Source of the DNA: Microplitis mediator
Lineage: Eukaryota > Arthropoda > Insecta > Hymenoptera > Braconidae
DNA: 64,000 nt
NCBI RefSeq assembly: GCF_029852145.1
Contig: NC_079970.1
Coordinates: 13,810,783 to 13,874,782 of the forward strand
Direction: 5' to 3'
A program made the translations under genes and the position numbers. The notes under the pieces were generated by a model. That model saw only the letters and a program-made list of their open reading frames with translations. It did not search any database and had not been told where the DNA came from. Below are positions 22,760 to 33,900 of this stretch, piece after piece. The number at the start of each line of letters is the position of its first letter. Position 1 is the first letter of the stretch.

Positions 22760-23907
22760 TGGGGCATTCCACGCCAAATCGACCACTTTTGAACCCGACC
22801 CCTTTAGATTTGGCTGAAAATGTTTTCTCTTTTTCTACCCCATCAAAAACGTTTCTCATAATTTTTTCAAATTTTTTCACCCAACCGAAAAAAAGTTATA
22901 AATTTTTGAAAAAAATGGCTTTTTTTATTTTAAATAGCTATAACTTTTTCAAAATTCGACTGATTGGGACGTTTTTTTTTTTTTCAAAATTTTTGTTTTT
23001 AAATGTACTTTTTGAAAAAAAATACAAAAAAATTATTGCAACCTATCTTCATTGTTTTTTTGTAGATTTTTAGAAAAAATCAAAAATTTTTCGATGTTTA
23101 CCATTTTTGTTTTTTTATATAAAACTTTGACATTTTCTGCAGATCCTCAAATTTTTTCAGAGTGATGTTTTTTCGATTTAGATTTTTTTTCCCTATTGAA
23201 AAAAAAATTTTTTTACAACTAGCCTTATTTCTCATAACACCATGCTTAAAATTTTTGAGAGTGCTCAGAAAACTTCCAAATTTGGGAAAAAAAAATAAAA
23301 ACGATAAATTTAAATGGTAATCCTCGAAATAATTTGAATTTTGTTCGAAAAATCAAGTTTAAAAATAGAAGGACATTCTGAATAATTTTTTTGTATTTTT
23401 TTCTGAAAGCTACATTCAAAAACAAAGAAAATGAACAAAAAAAGTTTTCGTTTGGTCCATTTTTGGACAGAGGCTGGCAATTCAAAAAAATTCCTTCTAC
23501 ACTCATTGTTTTATCTGCAGAAAATTTCAACGTTTTATATAAAAAAACAAAATCAAAAATCAAAAATGGTAAACATCGAAAAATTTTTGATTTTTTTTTA
23601 AATCTACAATAAAACAATGAAGATAGGTTGCAATAATTTTTTTGTATTTTTTTTTCAAAAAGTACATTTAAAAACAAAAATTTTGAAAAAAGAAACGTCC
23701 CAATCAGTCGAATTTTGAAAAAGTTATAGCTATTTAAAATAAAAAAAGCCATTTTTTTGAAAAATTTATAACTTTTTTTCAGTTGGGTGAAAAAATTTGA
23801 AAAAGTTATGAGAAACGTTTTAGATGGGGTAGAAAGTGAGAAAAAATTTTCAGCCAAATCTAAAGGGGACGGGTTCAAAAGTGGTTGATTTGGCGTGGAA
23901 TGCCCCA
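22760..23907. mobile_element. GGGGCATTCC foldback, copy 1
   Basis: A 1148 bp near-palindrome flanked by TA. The ends TGGGGCATTCCACGCC and GGCGTGGAATGCCCCA extend inward for hundreds of bases (AAATCGACCACTTTTGAACC against the complement). The long minus-strand frame (23246-23908) and the 22753-23073 frame are arms of this palindrome, Phe/Lys-rich, and not genes. It lies 170 bp upstream of the DCUN1D3 start. A second full copy is at 53343. Confidence 0.88.
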
Positions 23908-23914
23908 TACATAC

Positions 23915-24482
23915 CCCGATTTAAAAAATTAATTGAATAGAATTGAAAAAGATGAAATATTAATTCATTTCAATTCCTCGATTTTTTTCCGCATTCATCA
24001 AACCAATTCACCTCTATTTTTTTCAATGACTAAATAATTTTTGAATTTCTGGTCTCGTAGGAAATTCACAAAAATTAAAATATAAAAAATTTTTTATTTT
24101 TCTGAATTGATTTCAATCAGTCAATAAAATTAAATTTCTGGTCTCGTCTATAATTAAAAAAAAAATTAAAATGAATTCACGACGTCGATTTCTTCTAAAT
24201 TTATTCCAATCAGTAAATGCTATATAATCTCTGGCTTCGCCAATGATTAAAAAAAATTACAATGAACTCATCGACGCTGAATTCGTCTCAATCCATTCCA
24301 ATCAATATCAAAGTTTGAATTCTTTTGAATACTATTCAATATCACTGTAATAATTGGAAAGAATTTAAAATACCGAGGTTTTAATTAATATCAATTATTT
24401 TAGAGACTACTTCGAGAATTGAAATGAATTCAAAAGCATTAAATTTGTTTCAATTTTTTTCAATGAATTTTTTAAATCAGGG
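23915..24482. mobile_element. CCCTGATT-type element, long copy
   Basis: Starts CCCGATTTAAAAAATTAATTG and ends with its complement, closing AAATCAGGG. About 568 bp, with internal repeats of TTTCTGGTCTCGT and GAATTCATTTCAAT-like words. It lies seven bases from the GGGGCATTCC element. Confidence 0.65.
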
Positions 24483-25701
24483 TATATGTATTTGTAATTA
24501 CCCCATAAATATTTAATTAATTTTCATAAATTTTCAAGTTTCCAGTAATGGTTGTCATAGGACAGCTGATACAATTTCAAATAAAATGAAATTTCAAGTC
24601 TGTAACATTAATTTTAATGGTATTTCAAAATACTGAAAAAAAAAACATTAATTTTTTTTATTAACTTACATTTTTCCATTTAGATTGGTTGGCCGAATTC
24701 GACCAAATATCGTCATTTGTTTCTCCAACATACAGAAATCTTGTTTTAACATGTAATAATTTTATATTTTTTAAAGATTTCTATGCTCTTTGAAAACATA
24801 ATGAATCATCTAGACATGGACATGGATTACATCCATATGTTTATTTGTAAACAAAATATTGATGCCATAGTTTATTTTGCGAGTAGTTTCAATGACTTTT
24901 TTTAATTTCTAAACCATGATCGACCAATCGAAATTAAGTGTAATTAAAATTCATTAGACTTTCACTAGGATTTTTGTAGAACAACCGTTCGTTTTATTAC
25001 AGGGTATAGAAAAAGAGCGGCTATTTATACGTAATACATTAAATTACTATAATATAGTGACTAATTGAAATTAATAAAAATTTAATATCAATAAAAGTTT
25101 AACTGAAATAAATAAAAAAAAGATTAATACACAACTTTCGAAATAGTGAACTCTAAGTAAAATGTTAGGAATTAGCGCTTTGGTGCCATAATATAAAATC
25201 CCATTTATCTGAATAAATAACTTACCACTTGATTATTTTGAATCGGTGAGAAATAAGTACCGAATTTTTAAAAATTGTATACAGTTGTCTATTTTTGGAA
25301 TTTAACCATTAATGTTTTATTTTTGAGGTTGTATATCTTTTCTGATCTATGACAAATACATTTATGACGTTAATTTTAGGATTGATTCACAACAGTAAAA
25401 ACTTGTTCAGAGTTTCAGAGCCGTATCTTTCCCATGGTATAAAGTCTTCCCAGAAAGTAAGTCGCTGTCGGGAATCGTCGGAAATTTTCGTTTTGTGATG
25501 TTAATGTGTAGTAACGGCGTGAACTTGTTTTTTAATAGTAGGGGTAAAAACCGACGGTGACTTACTCTCTGAGAAGGCTTCAGTAAACTGCCGATGATAA
25601 GAGCATGCCCAATATGTGCCTCACTCTCCTTTATTCTTGAACCCATGTCGAGTTGTGCTGTCTTCTACCCCATTCTTTATATTGGTATTTGTATATATAC
25701 A
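24483..25701. other. Intergenic sequence
   Basis: No gene recognised. At 25400-25650 the composition is less AT-rich and holds a 79-codon minus-strand frame without a known domain; its sense strand reads like a decayed repeat. Confidence 0.45.
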
Positions 25702-26265
25702 CCCAAGTGGCCAGCTCAGCTTTTTGTTGGCTTTTAGTTATCTATTCCAAGTCAACTTTTTGCTATTTCTAAATGTTATCAAAATGGTAACAAAAAGTAC
25801 TTTTGAAAAAGATAACTTTTAAAAGTTGTCTTAAAGTTAACATAAAAATGTTAACAAAATATAATATGAAAATGTTAGCAAAATGTTACCATAAAATGTA
25901 GTTATAAATGGTGACTTTTTAGAGATAAATAAAAGTTACCAATTTAATGTTGATAATTTATCATCGCTAAAATGTTACATATATGTTGACTTTTTAGTAT
26001 TATTCAAAAGATAGCATTTTATTGTTAACATTTTACTAACAATTTTGGGTTAACATTTTGCTAATATTATAGTATTTCATTTTGTTATCAATTTGTTGAC
26101 ATTTAGATGTTTTCAACCACAAAAAAGGCGGTAAACGCTGTACAAGCCGCCATTTCGGATATATATATATATATATAAACGCTCGAGTGTGATGTGAACA
26201 ACATAACCTAATATTATTTTGTCTTTTAATTACTGTGAAATAATTTATAATATAATTTATAGCTA

Positions 26266-27529
26266 TTGATTAACAATACTCAACGGTTCATAAAAGGTAA
26301 AATTTTATATATAAGTATGGAAAATTTTCGACAGCGGATACGAAAACCGCTTGATTTGCTTGGACCACGACAACTAAAACGACGTACGCAACAAATACTT
26401 GCACTGGAATATTTGTTATCTAACTTAAATAATAATAATAATAATAACACTAACATTAATATTTACAACAATAACAATAACGACAACGACCATGACGACG
26501 ATAACAGTAGCCGCGATTCAGACGTTTCAGATGATCCTAGCCGTTTTTCAGGAGCTGTCGATCAAGCTAATGATGAGCCTTTGCCATTGATTGATGGGCT
26601 TAACTTTTTTGATCAACCAGTAACCCGATCAGAGTATTAGTTACTTAATTTCCATGTGAACAATCAAGTTGCTAGTGGTGATAATGATTCGATTCTTACT
26701 GAGTTCATAAAAGAGTGGCATGTTAAACATAAAATCACACGTGAAGCGACTGACGAACTTTTACGCAAACTTCAATCATAGTCTCAAGAACAATGTTTCT
26801 ATGCAAAATGAATTTGTAAGTACTAATTAGCTGTTGATATTTCATAATTTTTGAATAACTATCATAAAAATATTACAGAAAGACATGATACGGAAAGCTG
26901 GTGGTCGCAATGTACAAAAAGCCACTCGTTTTGCATTGGAATCATTCATTTCTGATGAGTTGGCAAAACAAGTGACATGGTCCGGATTACACAGTGAGAT
27001 TAAAATCTCAGCATGTTTCTTCGTAGAAATTATTAGTGGTAATAGAGCGATAAATAATATTGTAAGATTAACTATCCTGCTTAAAAAATCCGATAGATTC
27101 TCATAGCTGTAAGTATAAGGCCCTATACTTAACTATAGCACTTCTCATAGAACAAATTTATTCTTATAAAATCTCTCTAGGAATTCATGAGAATCTATTG
27201 GATTCTATGAGATTTTTTAAGCAAGGTATCTACTCTTCAAGTTCTAGCAATAACTTGCTTTTTGAAGCCTTTGATTGATCTTTCTACTGTCAAAGTAAAA
27301 TAATTTACAACCAAACAAGCTATAAATAAATGCTGTATTTAAATTATTATGTTCATTAATTTTTCTTCGTTTTTTTTCTTTTTTAGAAATTTTATTAAGC
27401 ACTTTGAACGTTACAAAACCTGATGTTGAACATCAAATGAAAGCCTGGTTTCAACGCGGTAGTGACCGAGCCAATAAGAATACCGATCCTACAAATGGTT
27501 CTGTCAAAAAGCAAAAAGTTGCCAAATAA
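26266..27529 (+). pseudogene. Decayed DUF4806-like gene carried by a transposon
   Basis: Three blocks read as one protein family. Block 1 (from 26266, or the ATG at 26317) encodes a basic start (RIRKPLDLLGPRQLKRRTQQ), an Asn/Asp-rich linker, then after an in-frame TAG at 26638 the segment EFIKEWHVKHKITREATDEL. This helical segment is common in insect transposon-borne proteins. Block 2 (after TATTACAG, from 26880) encodes AGGRNVQKATRFALESFISD and ELAKQVTWSG, matching the DUF4806 pattern. Block 3 (after TTTTTTAG, to TAA at 27529) encodes VEHQMKAWFQRGSDRANK, the usual tail. One nonsense codon, a probable frameshift near 26779 and a MITE in the intron show decay. The molecular role of DUF4806 is unknown to me. 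Confidence 0.6.
27076..27226. mobile_element. CCTTGCTTAAAAAATC MITE
   Basis: A 151 bp insertion has inverted ends CCTGCTTAAAAAATC and GATTTTTTAAGCAAGG, with TAT on both sides. It lies inside an intron of the DUF4806-like pseudogene, so it arrived after the host transposon. Confidence 0.75.
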
Positions 27530-27871
27530 TTTGTAGTTACGATCTTTATATTTACAAGTTGTTTTCAAAAAACTTTTTTTTAATAGTATAAAGAGTTTTC
27601 TGTTCTCTAAGCCTAAATTAATGATCTCAAAACATAAAAGTAAGCTTATCAGATAAAAATAAAACTATAAGTTAGTGTCACCAGTGCGCTAGTCACAACA
27701 ACTAGTCTTGATATTAAGCTCACAATTATTATTACTATTATTGTTATTAATATAAAACCTATGAATGTTGTAAAGAAATTGTTAATAAATTTAAGCATTC
27801 CAATTATAAAAAATTGTATATTTGTCACAATAAACTGCGAGTGATTACAATTTACAAATAAATATAAACAC

Positions 27872-27984
27872 AATTCTAAAAATATTCTATCATGAAATGA
27901 AATATTTATTTTTTCTTGTTTAATATATGTATATAAACAAGAAAAAATAAATATTTCATTTCATGATAGAATATTTTTAGAATT
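27872..27984. repeat. Perfect 51 bp inverted repeat
   Basis: Arms 27872-27922 and 27934-27984 are exact complements around an 11 bp AT loop. Similarity continues imperfectly outward on both sides (AATTTACAAATAAATATAAAC against GTTTATTTGTAAATT). It sits in the 3' part of the CCCAAGTGGCCA element. The lack of mismatches suggests a recent origin or gene conversion between arms. Confidence 0.9.
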
Positions 27985-28572
27985 TATGTTTGTTTATTTG
28001 TAAATTTTCAAATTTCCCGCGGTTTATACTACCCCTAACCTCTAATGATCCTTAAAATTGTTAACATTAAATCAACTAAAATAAGACTGATTTGTTAAAT
28101 TAAAGTCAACTTTTTTCCATCAACTTGTTACCAATAAAAAGTTAACAATTTGTTATGTTTTTGGTAACCAAAAACACATTGTGATTTGTTAACAAAAAGT
28201 TGAAAAATGTCAACATTAAGTTATGAAAATGTCAATAAATAGTTAACAATTTGTTACCAAAAAGTTATCTTTTTGAGACAGAAAAAAGTTAACATTTTGC
28301 TGGACATTAGTAGTGATATTTGTTGATAAAAATTTGCCTTTTTACATCTCAATATAAATGTTAACATTTTTTTTGTTAACTTTTTCGATACGAAAAAGTT
28401 AACATTTGGCCACTTGGGGCATATAAGGGTGATTCATTTTGAACAAACATTTTGTTTATCACTCCCACAGCTAAATATTGATGTATATATAAAAAAAAAA
28501 AAAAAATACAATTTAAATATACAAGTAAAACATATGATTTAAAAAAATGATCAATTATGATGAATCGAGCTT

Positions 28573-28933
28573 CCCTGATTAAAATTACTCATTGAAAAGT
28601 ATTGAAAATTATTTCATTTCTTTTCAATCTATACGGAGATTTTGAAAAATATTAAATGTAATTGAAATTTCGATCATTTGAATACTTTCTAATTCTTATA
28701 ATTGAATTCAAAAGTATTGAATGGGATTAAATTTTTTATCATTTGAATTCTTTTCAATTTTGATGTGGAATTTAAAAGTATTGAATGGGACTCAATAGTT
28801 TATGTTTTAAATTAAATATAATTAAAAAGTATTAATTTTATGTCCAGATGGAAACCTTGTGAAATAGGATTTATTCAAAAGTATTCAATTCCCATCTTTT
28901 TCAATACTTTTCAATGAGTATTTTTAATCAGGG
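28573..28933. mobile_element. CCCTGATT-type MITE, copy 5
   Basis: A 361 bp element with ends CCCTGATTAAAATTACTCAT and ATGAGTATTTTTAATCAGGG. The interior repeats AAAAGTATTGAA and its complement. Confidence 0.75.
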
Positions 28934-29334
28934 TATTTTTATTTCTATGTTTTACATTTGATCGATACTGTTTTACACAACTTATTGATAAATAAATTTT
29001 AATTATATAATGTATTCATCTGTACTTTGGTGATATATATAAATGTGATTAATCTTTTGCTGAATAAATATCTCCGCGCTGATAAAAAAAATATTCGTTT
29101 ACTTTTTTGTCGACTTTCATTATGCTTTGGAATTTGCATTTTTTTCGAGAATTAAATTGTCTCGTAATTTCTTTACTGAGAATATTTATCCATTTCAGGA
29201 GAATGAATTGACATCCATACATGCACAAACCCAATCTGAGGAACTGATGTTGGTAAAGCATATTTTAATAATCTTATATATACTATTATAAAAATTAATT
29301 AAAAAGTGTTCGAAATTTCGCGCCATTATTTACA
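28934..29334. other. Intergenic sequence
   Basis: No gene or mobile end recognised. The 70-codon minus-strand frame at 29049-29261 has no known domain. Confidence 0.45.
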
Positions 29335-29389
29335 ATCGATGTATCGATGGTATTATCCTGAAACAAATATCGATAGTAGAATATCGATA
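29335..29389. promoter_or_regulatory. ATCGAT cluster with two DRE sites
   Basis: Four ATCGAT motifs lie within 55 bp; two are exact TATCGATA (29368-29375, 29382-29389), the DNA replication-related element bound by DREF in insects. The Ras start codon is 1.4 kb downstream, so this could be the Ras promoter with a non-coding first exon between. The link to Ras is inference. Confidence 0.5.
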
Positions 29390-29448
29390 TTTTTGTTACT
29401 ATCGTCCATCCCTACTTTACTGCCGTAATTTTTTAATGACTCATACCC

Positions 29449-30128
29449 TAGTAACCACTTCAACTTGAAATTGACAGTAATTTGACATTGAAATTGCCCG
29501 AATTTGCAGATAATTTGACAGCAAAAGTTGGAAAGAAAACTTTGCGGTTAATTTTTCCTCAATTTAGAGGTAACTTTTTACTAGAAAAAAAATGTCAGTA
29601 ATGTTTATTCTTACCATTTCAAAAGATAAGCAAATTTATACATGAATATGTCTACAATTTGAGGGTAAAAAAATACTTAACAATTATGATCCTGAAGTTA
29701 GCCGACGTGTAATAATTTTTGGATTTTATTTTAGACAGTAAATTATAAAAAAAAAAAAATTTGAAAAAATTGCACCTGTAGTTATTTGAATTTTCTACAT
29801 GTGCATTTTTTGATTTTTTTTTTTTTCGAAATTTAAATGTTCAAAATAAAATCCAAAAATCTTTAATTGTCTGCTAACTTCAGGATCGTTAACAATTTAC
29901 TAAGTCAAATTAACAATAAATTGATATAAAATTTGCCTGAAAATTAACGGCAACTTTTTCTAGTCAACTTTTCAAGTGAATTTGCATTCTAATTCGGGTA
30001 GTAAATTTACGTCAAATTGTGTAGCAAGTTGCATATAAATTGTCGTCAAAAATGAAGAAGTCCGAAGTTGACGGACATTTCACGAAAAATTCAAGGAAAC
30101 TTTTGTAAGGAAGTATTAGGGATACTTT
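29449..30128. mobile_element. CCCTAGTAACC / CCCTAATAGC family element with nested MITE
   Basis: Begins CCCTAGTAACCACTTCAACT and ends with AGTATTAGGG. The right part repeats segments of 8290-8420 (TGCATTCTAATTCGGGT, CGAAGTTGACGGACATTTC). The middle is interrupted by the ATCCTGAAGTTAGC MITE. Confidence 0.55.
29688..29887. mobile_element. ATCCTGAAGTTAGC MITE, copy 1
   Basis: About 200 bp with inverted ends GATCCTGAAGTTAGCCGACG and CTGCTAACTTCAGGATC. The arms continue over AAAATCCAAAAAT-type sequence. Two relatives lie in Ras intron 1. Confidence 0.75.
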
Positions 30129-30810
30129 TGCTGAGGACAAACTTGGGTACCGGAATGAGTGTGTTGTGTGCGTTGTGTGTTATAACCCCACCCCTCGTTG
30201 TGTGTTAAAATATAAAAGCACCTTTATAAAAAACTTCAATGCTCAATATTTTAATAAGTTTTTCCAAGTTTATGTCATTTCTATATCTTGTGATTTCTAC
30301 CAAGCTCTTTGTAAATTATATACGTGGCTATCAGCTTTCTATATTTTAACAACATAAATGTTAAGTCATATTTATAACAGTTGATAATACAACAATAAAC
30401 ATTTTAAATCAATTATTTATAAGTATAATGTAATGAATAATTGTTCAAACCAAAAACACAGTGTTGTTTCTCAATTTTATATTGGATCTTATGTTGATTA
30501 TAATATATCTACATATCTTCAAGCGTTTGTTATTATTTAACACAATTAATATCAATTCTGACGTTTATGTTTAAATGATTTATATGTAACTTGACAGATT
30601 TTAAATTAGAATATTTTTTTAAATGCCCTTTCAGAACAATGTAAGTTAATACAAATAAGTTGAATTTATTAATGAAAATAAGATTCCAATTAAATTGTAT
30701 AACTAATAATTCGTTACGTTACACTTTTTTTTTACTTCAAAAGTGTGTTTTAAGATAACAGATACTTTAAAATTATCAATCAATTGATAACTTTAAGAAA
30801 TAACTGAACA
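30129..30810. other. Ras85D: Upstream region of Ras
   Basis: Between the ATCGAT cluster and the Ras ATG. Probably contains the Ras 5' UTR and perhaps a 5' intron; an acceptor candidate is GATAACAG near 30760. No other gene seen. Confidence 0.4.
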
Positions 30811-30939
30811 ATGACCGAGTACAAACTAGTTGTTGTTGGAGCAGGAGGTGTAGGAAAGTCAGCACTGACAATCCAGTTGATACAAAATCATTTTGTTGAC
30901 GAATATGATCCTACAATTGAAGATTCATATAGAAAACAG
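30811..30939 (+). CDS. Ras85D: Ras coding exon 1
   Basis: Residues 1-43, from [17 protein letters not shown] to SYRKQ, covering the P-loop and switch I. It is followed by a GTAAAA donor and the long intron. Confidence 0.98.
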
Positions 30940-33900
30940 GTAAAACTTTTTTAAATAATTTATTCTATTTAAAACAAAACACGGCAATACTTAATTATGA
31001 AATGACATTATTATTTATAAAAATTTTTATGATACTGAAGTTAGCCGCCGTCCAACAATTTTTTTAATTTTTTTTAAACAATAAATTATTTTTAAAAAAA
31101 TAACTATAAAAATATGCACATGTTGAAAATTTAATAAACTATAGGTGCAATTTTTTCAAATATTTTTTTAAAAATAATTTATTGTTTAAAAAAAAATCAA
31201 AAAATTATTAGACGTCGGTAAACTTCAGTATCATAAATTTTTTATCAATTTTACAATATATAAATTAACTGAATAATGTGAGTAATGTAATACGTTGCTC
31301 ACAGTTTTAAGATCTTTTGATCATGAGTCGCTTAGATTAATGATTCAGAAGTTAGCCGACGTCTAATAATTTTTTCATTTTTTTCAAAACGATAAATTAT
31401 AAAAAAAAAATATTTCTAAAAATTTCACTTACAGTTTTTTTTTTTTTAAATCCAAAAAGTTTTAATTGTCTACTAACTTCAGGATCATTTAGATTTTGAG
31501 TTAAGTGGCCTTGTTGCTGATATTTTAAGAATTGCAGATGACATTCAATTAAGATAAACAAAATTTTATTGATCATACGAGAAAGATCAATGGTTCCATT
31601 GGAGGCAATGTTACAATTCTACTCACAACATCTCTACTCAAGGGAAGTAGCTACAACTCTACTTACTCATAAATTTACTAAGCCTCGACTCTACTCACAG
31701 TTTTTTCATTCAGGTTTAACTTTACTCAGCTACAACTCTACTCACGTATTTTAGCCTATTGATAAAATAGCAATTCTTTGTGAGTAGAGTTGAAGCTGAT
31801 TAAAAATATAACTGAGTAGGCTTAAATTTGAGTAAAAAAAAACTGTGAGTAGAGTTGAGGCTGAGTAAAGTTGTGAGTGAGTAGAATTGTAGCTACTTCT
31901 CTCGAGTAGAGAAGATATGAGTAGAATTGTAACACTGCCCCATTGGATCGTTTAATAATTTCTGTATAAGGTTTTATAAGTTACATTACTACCTGACATT
32001 CAATTTCAATTAAAAATTAATTTTTAAAATCTGGCCTCTATCCATCCCAGTTTCTAACCCTTCTGAACTTCGTTCCCAAGCGGCACATAGTCCATAAAAA
32101 AAAAAAAAAAATGAAAAAATTACAAAGTAAAAGTTGATCGTTAACTATTTCAACGTTCAAAGAGTCAACTTATTTTACACCGAGCTGGTTCCCTAATGTT
32201 CTTACAGGAAGTAATTCCGAAAAAATATCACGAAGATATCCAATAGTTGACTTACAAATAATAGTACAATGTGGATAATAAAAAGATACTTTTTTGATGA
32301 CTAAAATACTAACTTTCTGTCATTAAGTTTAATCAGTTTTATAGTTATCTTTCTGTAATCATTATAATACTTAAAAATACTTTAATAGTATATCATTAAC
32401 AATATAAACTTTTATTTCTATTAACAGTAAAGCACATTTATCCTCACAACCGTAAATAATTTAATATAAATATTATATCATTTATCAATTTTTAAAAATT
32501 AGAAGAAAATTATCAAGTATTTCTTAGTCTTTCACTGAAGATAACATTTACACTTGCTTATTTAAAAATATCCTTGCTGAAATTTCAGCAACACTTTTTT
32601 CCTGAATTCTATTTTGAAAGTAATTGATATCTTTATTTTCTATTAATAATCGAGATATTTATTTTCATTTCAATATAAGCTCACCTAACTTTAGCCTTAT
32701 ATTTTTTTAACTTCCCGTTAAAAAAATTAAAAATTTTCCAAAAAAAAAAAAACAAAAGAGAAATTATTAGTTTTGGTCTAATTTTCGAAAACCGAGTTTT
32801 CAACAGATCTCCAAGTTTTGAGGTCCTAGGAAGTATGCGTCATCCGGATACTTCGCCATGAAAATCTTATTTGTCCCTATTACTGTACCACCTAAGTTCT
32901 TCTCTTTAATTATTGTCTCCATGTCGTCAATAAATATGTTGAATAATATTGCACTCAGTGCGCACCCCTATCTGACCCCTTGATTTATTTCAAGCTCCTC
33001 CGACTTCCTGTTGCCCCGATGTATTTCGCTTGCTGTTTTTTTGTAAATCTCTGCTATCATATTTTGCATCCTACTACTTATACCAGCCTCTGTTATTTTT
33101 TCCATCAGTATTTTCCTGTTAATTGTGTCAAACGCCGCCTCAAGGTCGATGAATCCTATATATAATTTCTCTTTTCTCTTTAGTTTATTGTTTATCAATG
33201 AATTTAGGATTGTTATGTGATCTCAGGTGCCTCTTCCTTTTCTAAATCCCGCTTGGCTTTCTTTTATTTTCTTTTCCCTATCAGCCCAAGCCATAATTCT
33301 ATCTACCATTATTGTCGTAAATATTGGCAGGTATACGAGTCAGCCATAAGTGACTCTAACAAAAATAAAACTCTACTTAGTTGAAGTCAGCCGCATCATA
33401 CCTACCTATAAAATTCTCGCTCCAATAAAACATCTGCTATCTCAAAATCTCTACCAATGAAAAAATCTACCATCATATAATCACTATCAGAAAAAAACAC
33501 TACCAAGTAGCATTTATGAATAAACTCGACCCGTTTGAAATCCCTACCATCAACTTTAGAATGTATATTTACAGACAATAAATTTATTTTTAATTAATTG
33601 GGAATCATTTAGGAAGATTTAGGAATATAATTTTATTATTCAGCACTAATTAATTAAAAGTTAATTATTTAATATATTAACTCATATTCCTAAATCTTCC
33701 CAAATGATTCCCAATCAATTAAAAATAAATTTAATGTCTGTAAAAATATACATTCTAAAGTTGATGGTAGGGATTTTAAACGGTAGAGTTTATTCATAAA
33801 TGCCACTTGGTAGTGTTTTTTTTTCTGGTAGTGATTATATCATGGTAGATTTTTTCATTGATAAAGATTTTGAGATAGTAGATGTTTTATTGGATCGGGA

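Larger units (their letters stand above)
25702..28418. mobile_element. CCCAAGTGGCCA DNA transposon with cargo gene
   Basis: A 2.7 kb element with 12 bp perfect inverted ends, CCCAAGTGGCCA (25702-25713) and TGGCCACTTGGG (28407-28418). Both 300-400 bp subterminal zones are crowded with short inverted words such as GTTAACATTTT, TGTTACC and AAAGTTAAC in both orientations. Flanks are AT-repeat (ATATA on both sides), so the target duplication is ambiguous. The middle carries a broken DUF4806-like gene in plus orientation. No transposase was seen; the element may be mobilised by a related full-length one. Confidence 0.75.

Noticed and set aside
23246..23908. 220-codon minus-strand frame
   Set aside because: It lies entirely inside a near-perfect palindromic element, is Phe/Lys-rich from T and A runs, and shares its start with mirror frames in other copies.
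25407..25646. 79-codon minus-strand gene
   Set aside because: No domain, codon pattern or splice partner is recognisable; it more likely belongs to an unclassified repeat.
26885..27106. Stand-alone 73-codon gene
   Set aside because: It is the middle block of the DUF4806-like pseudogene, and its last codons come from the inserted MITE.
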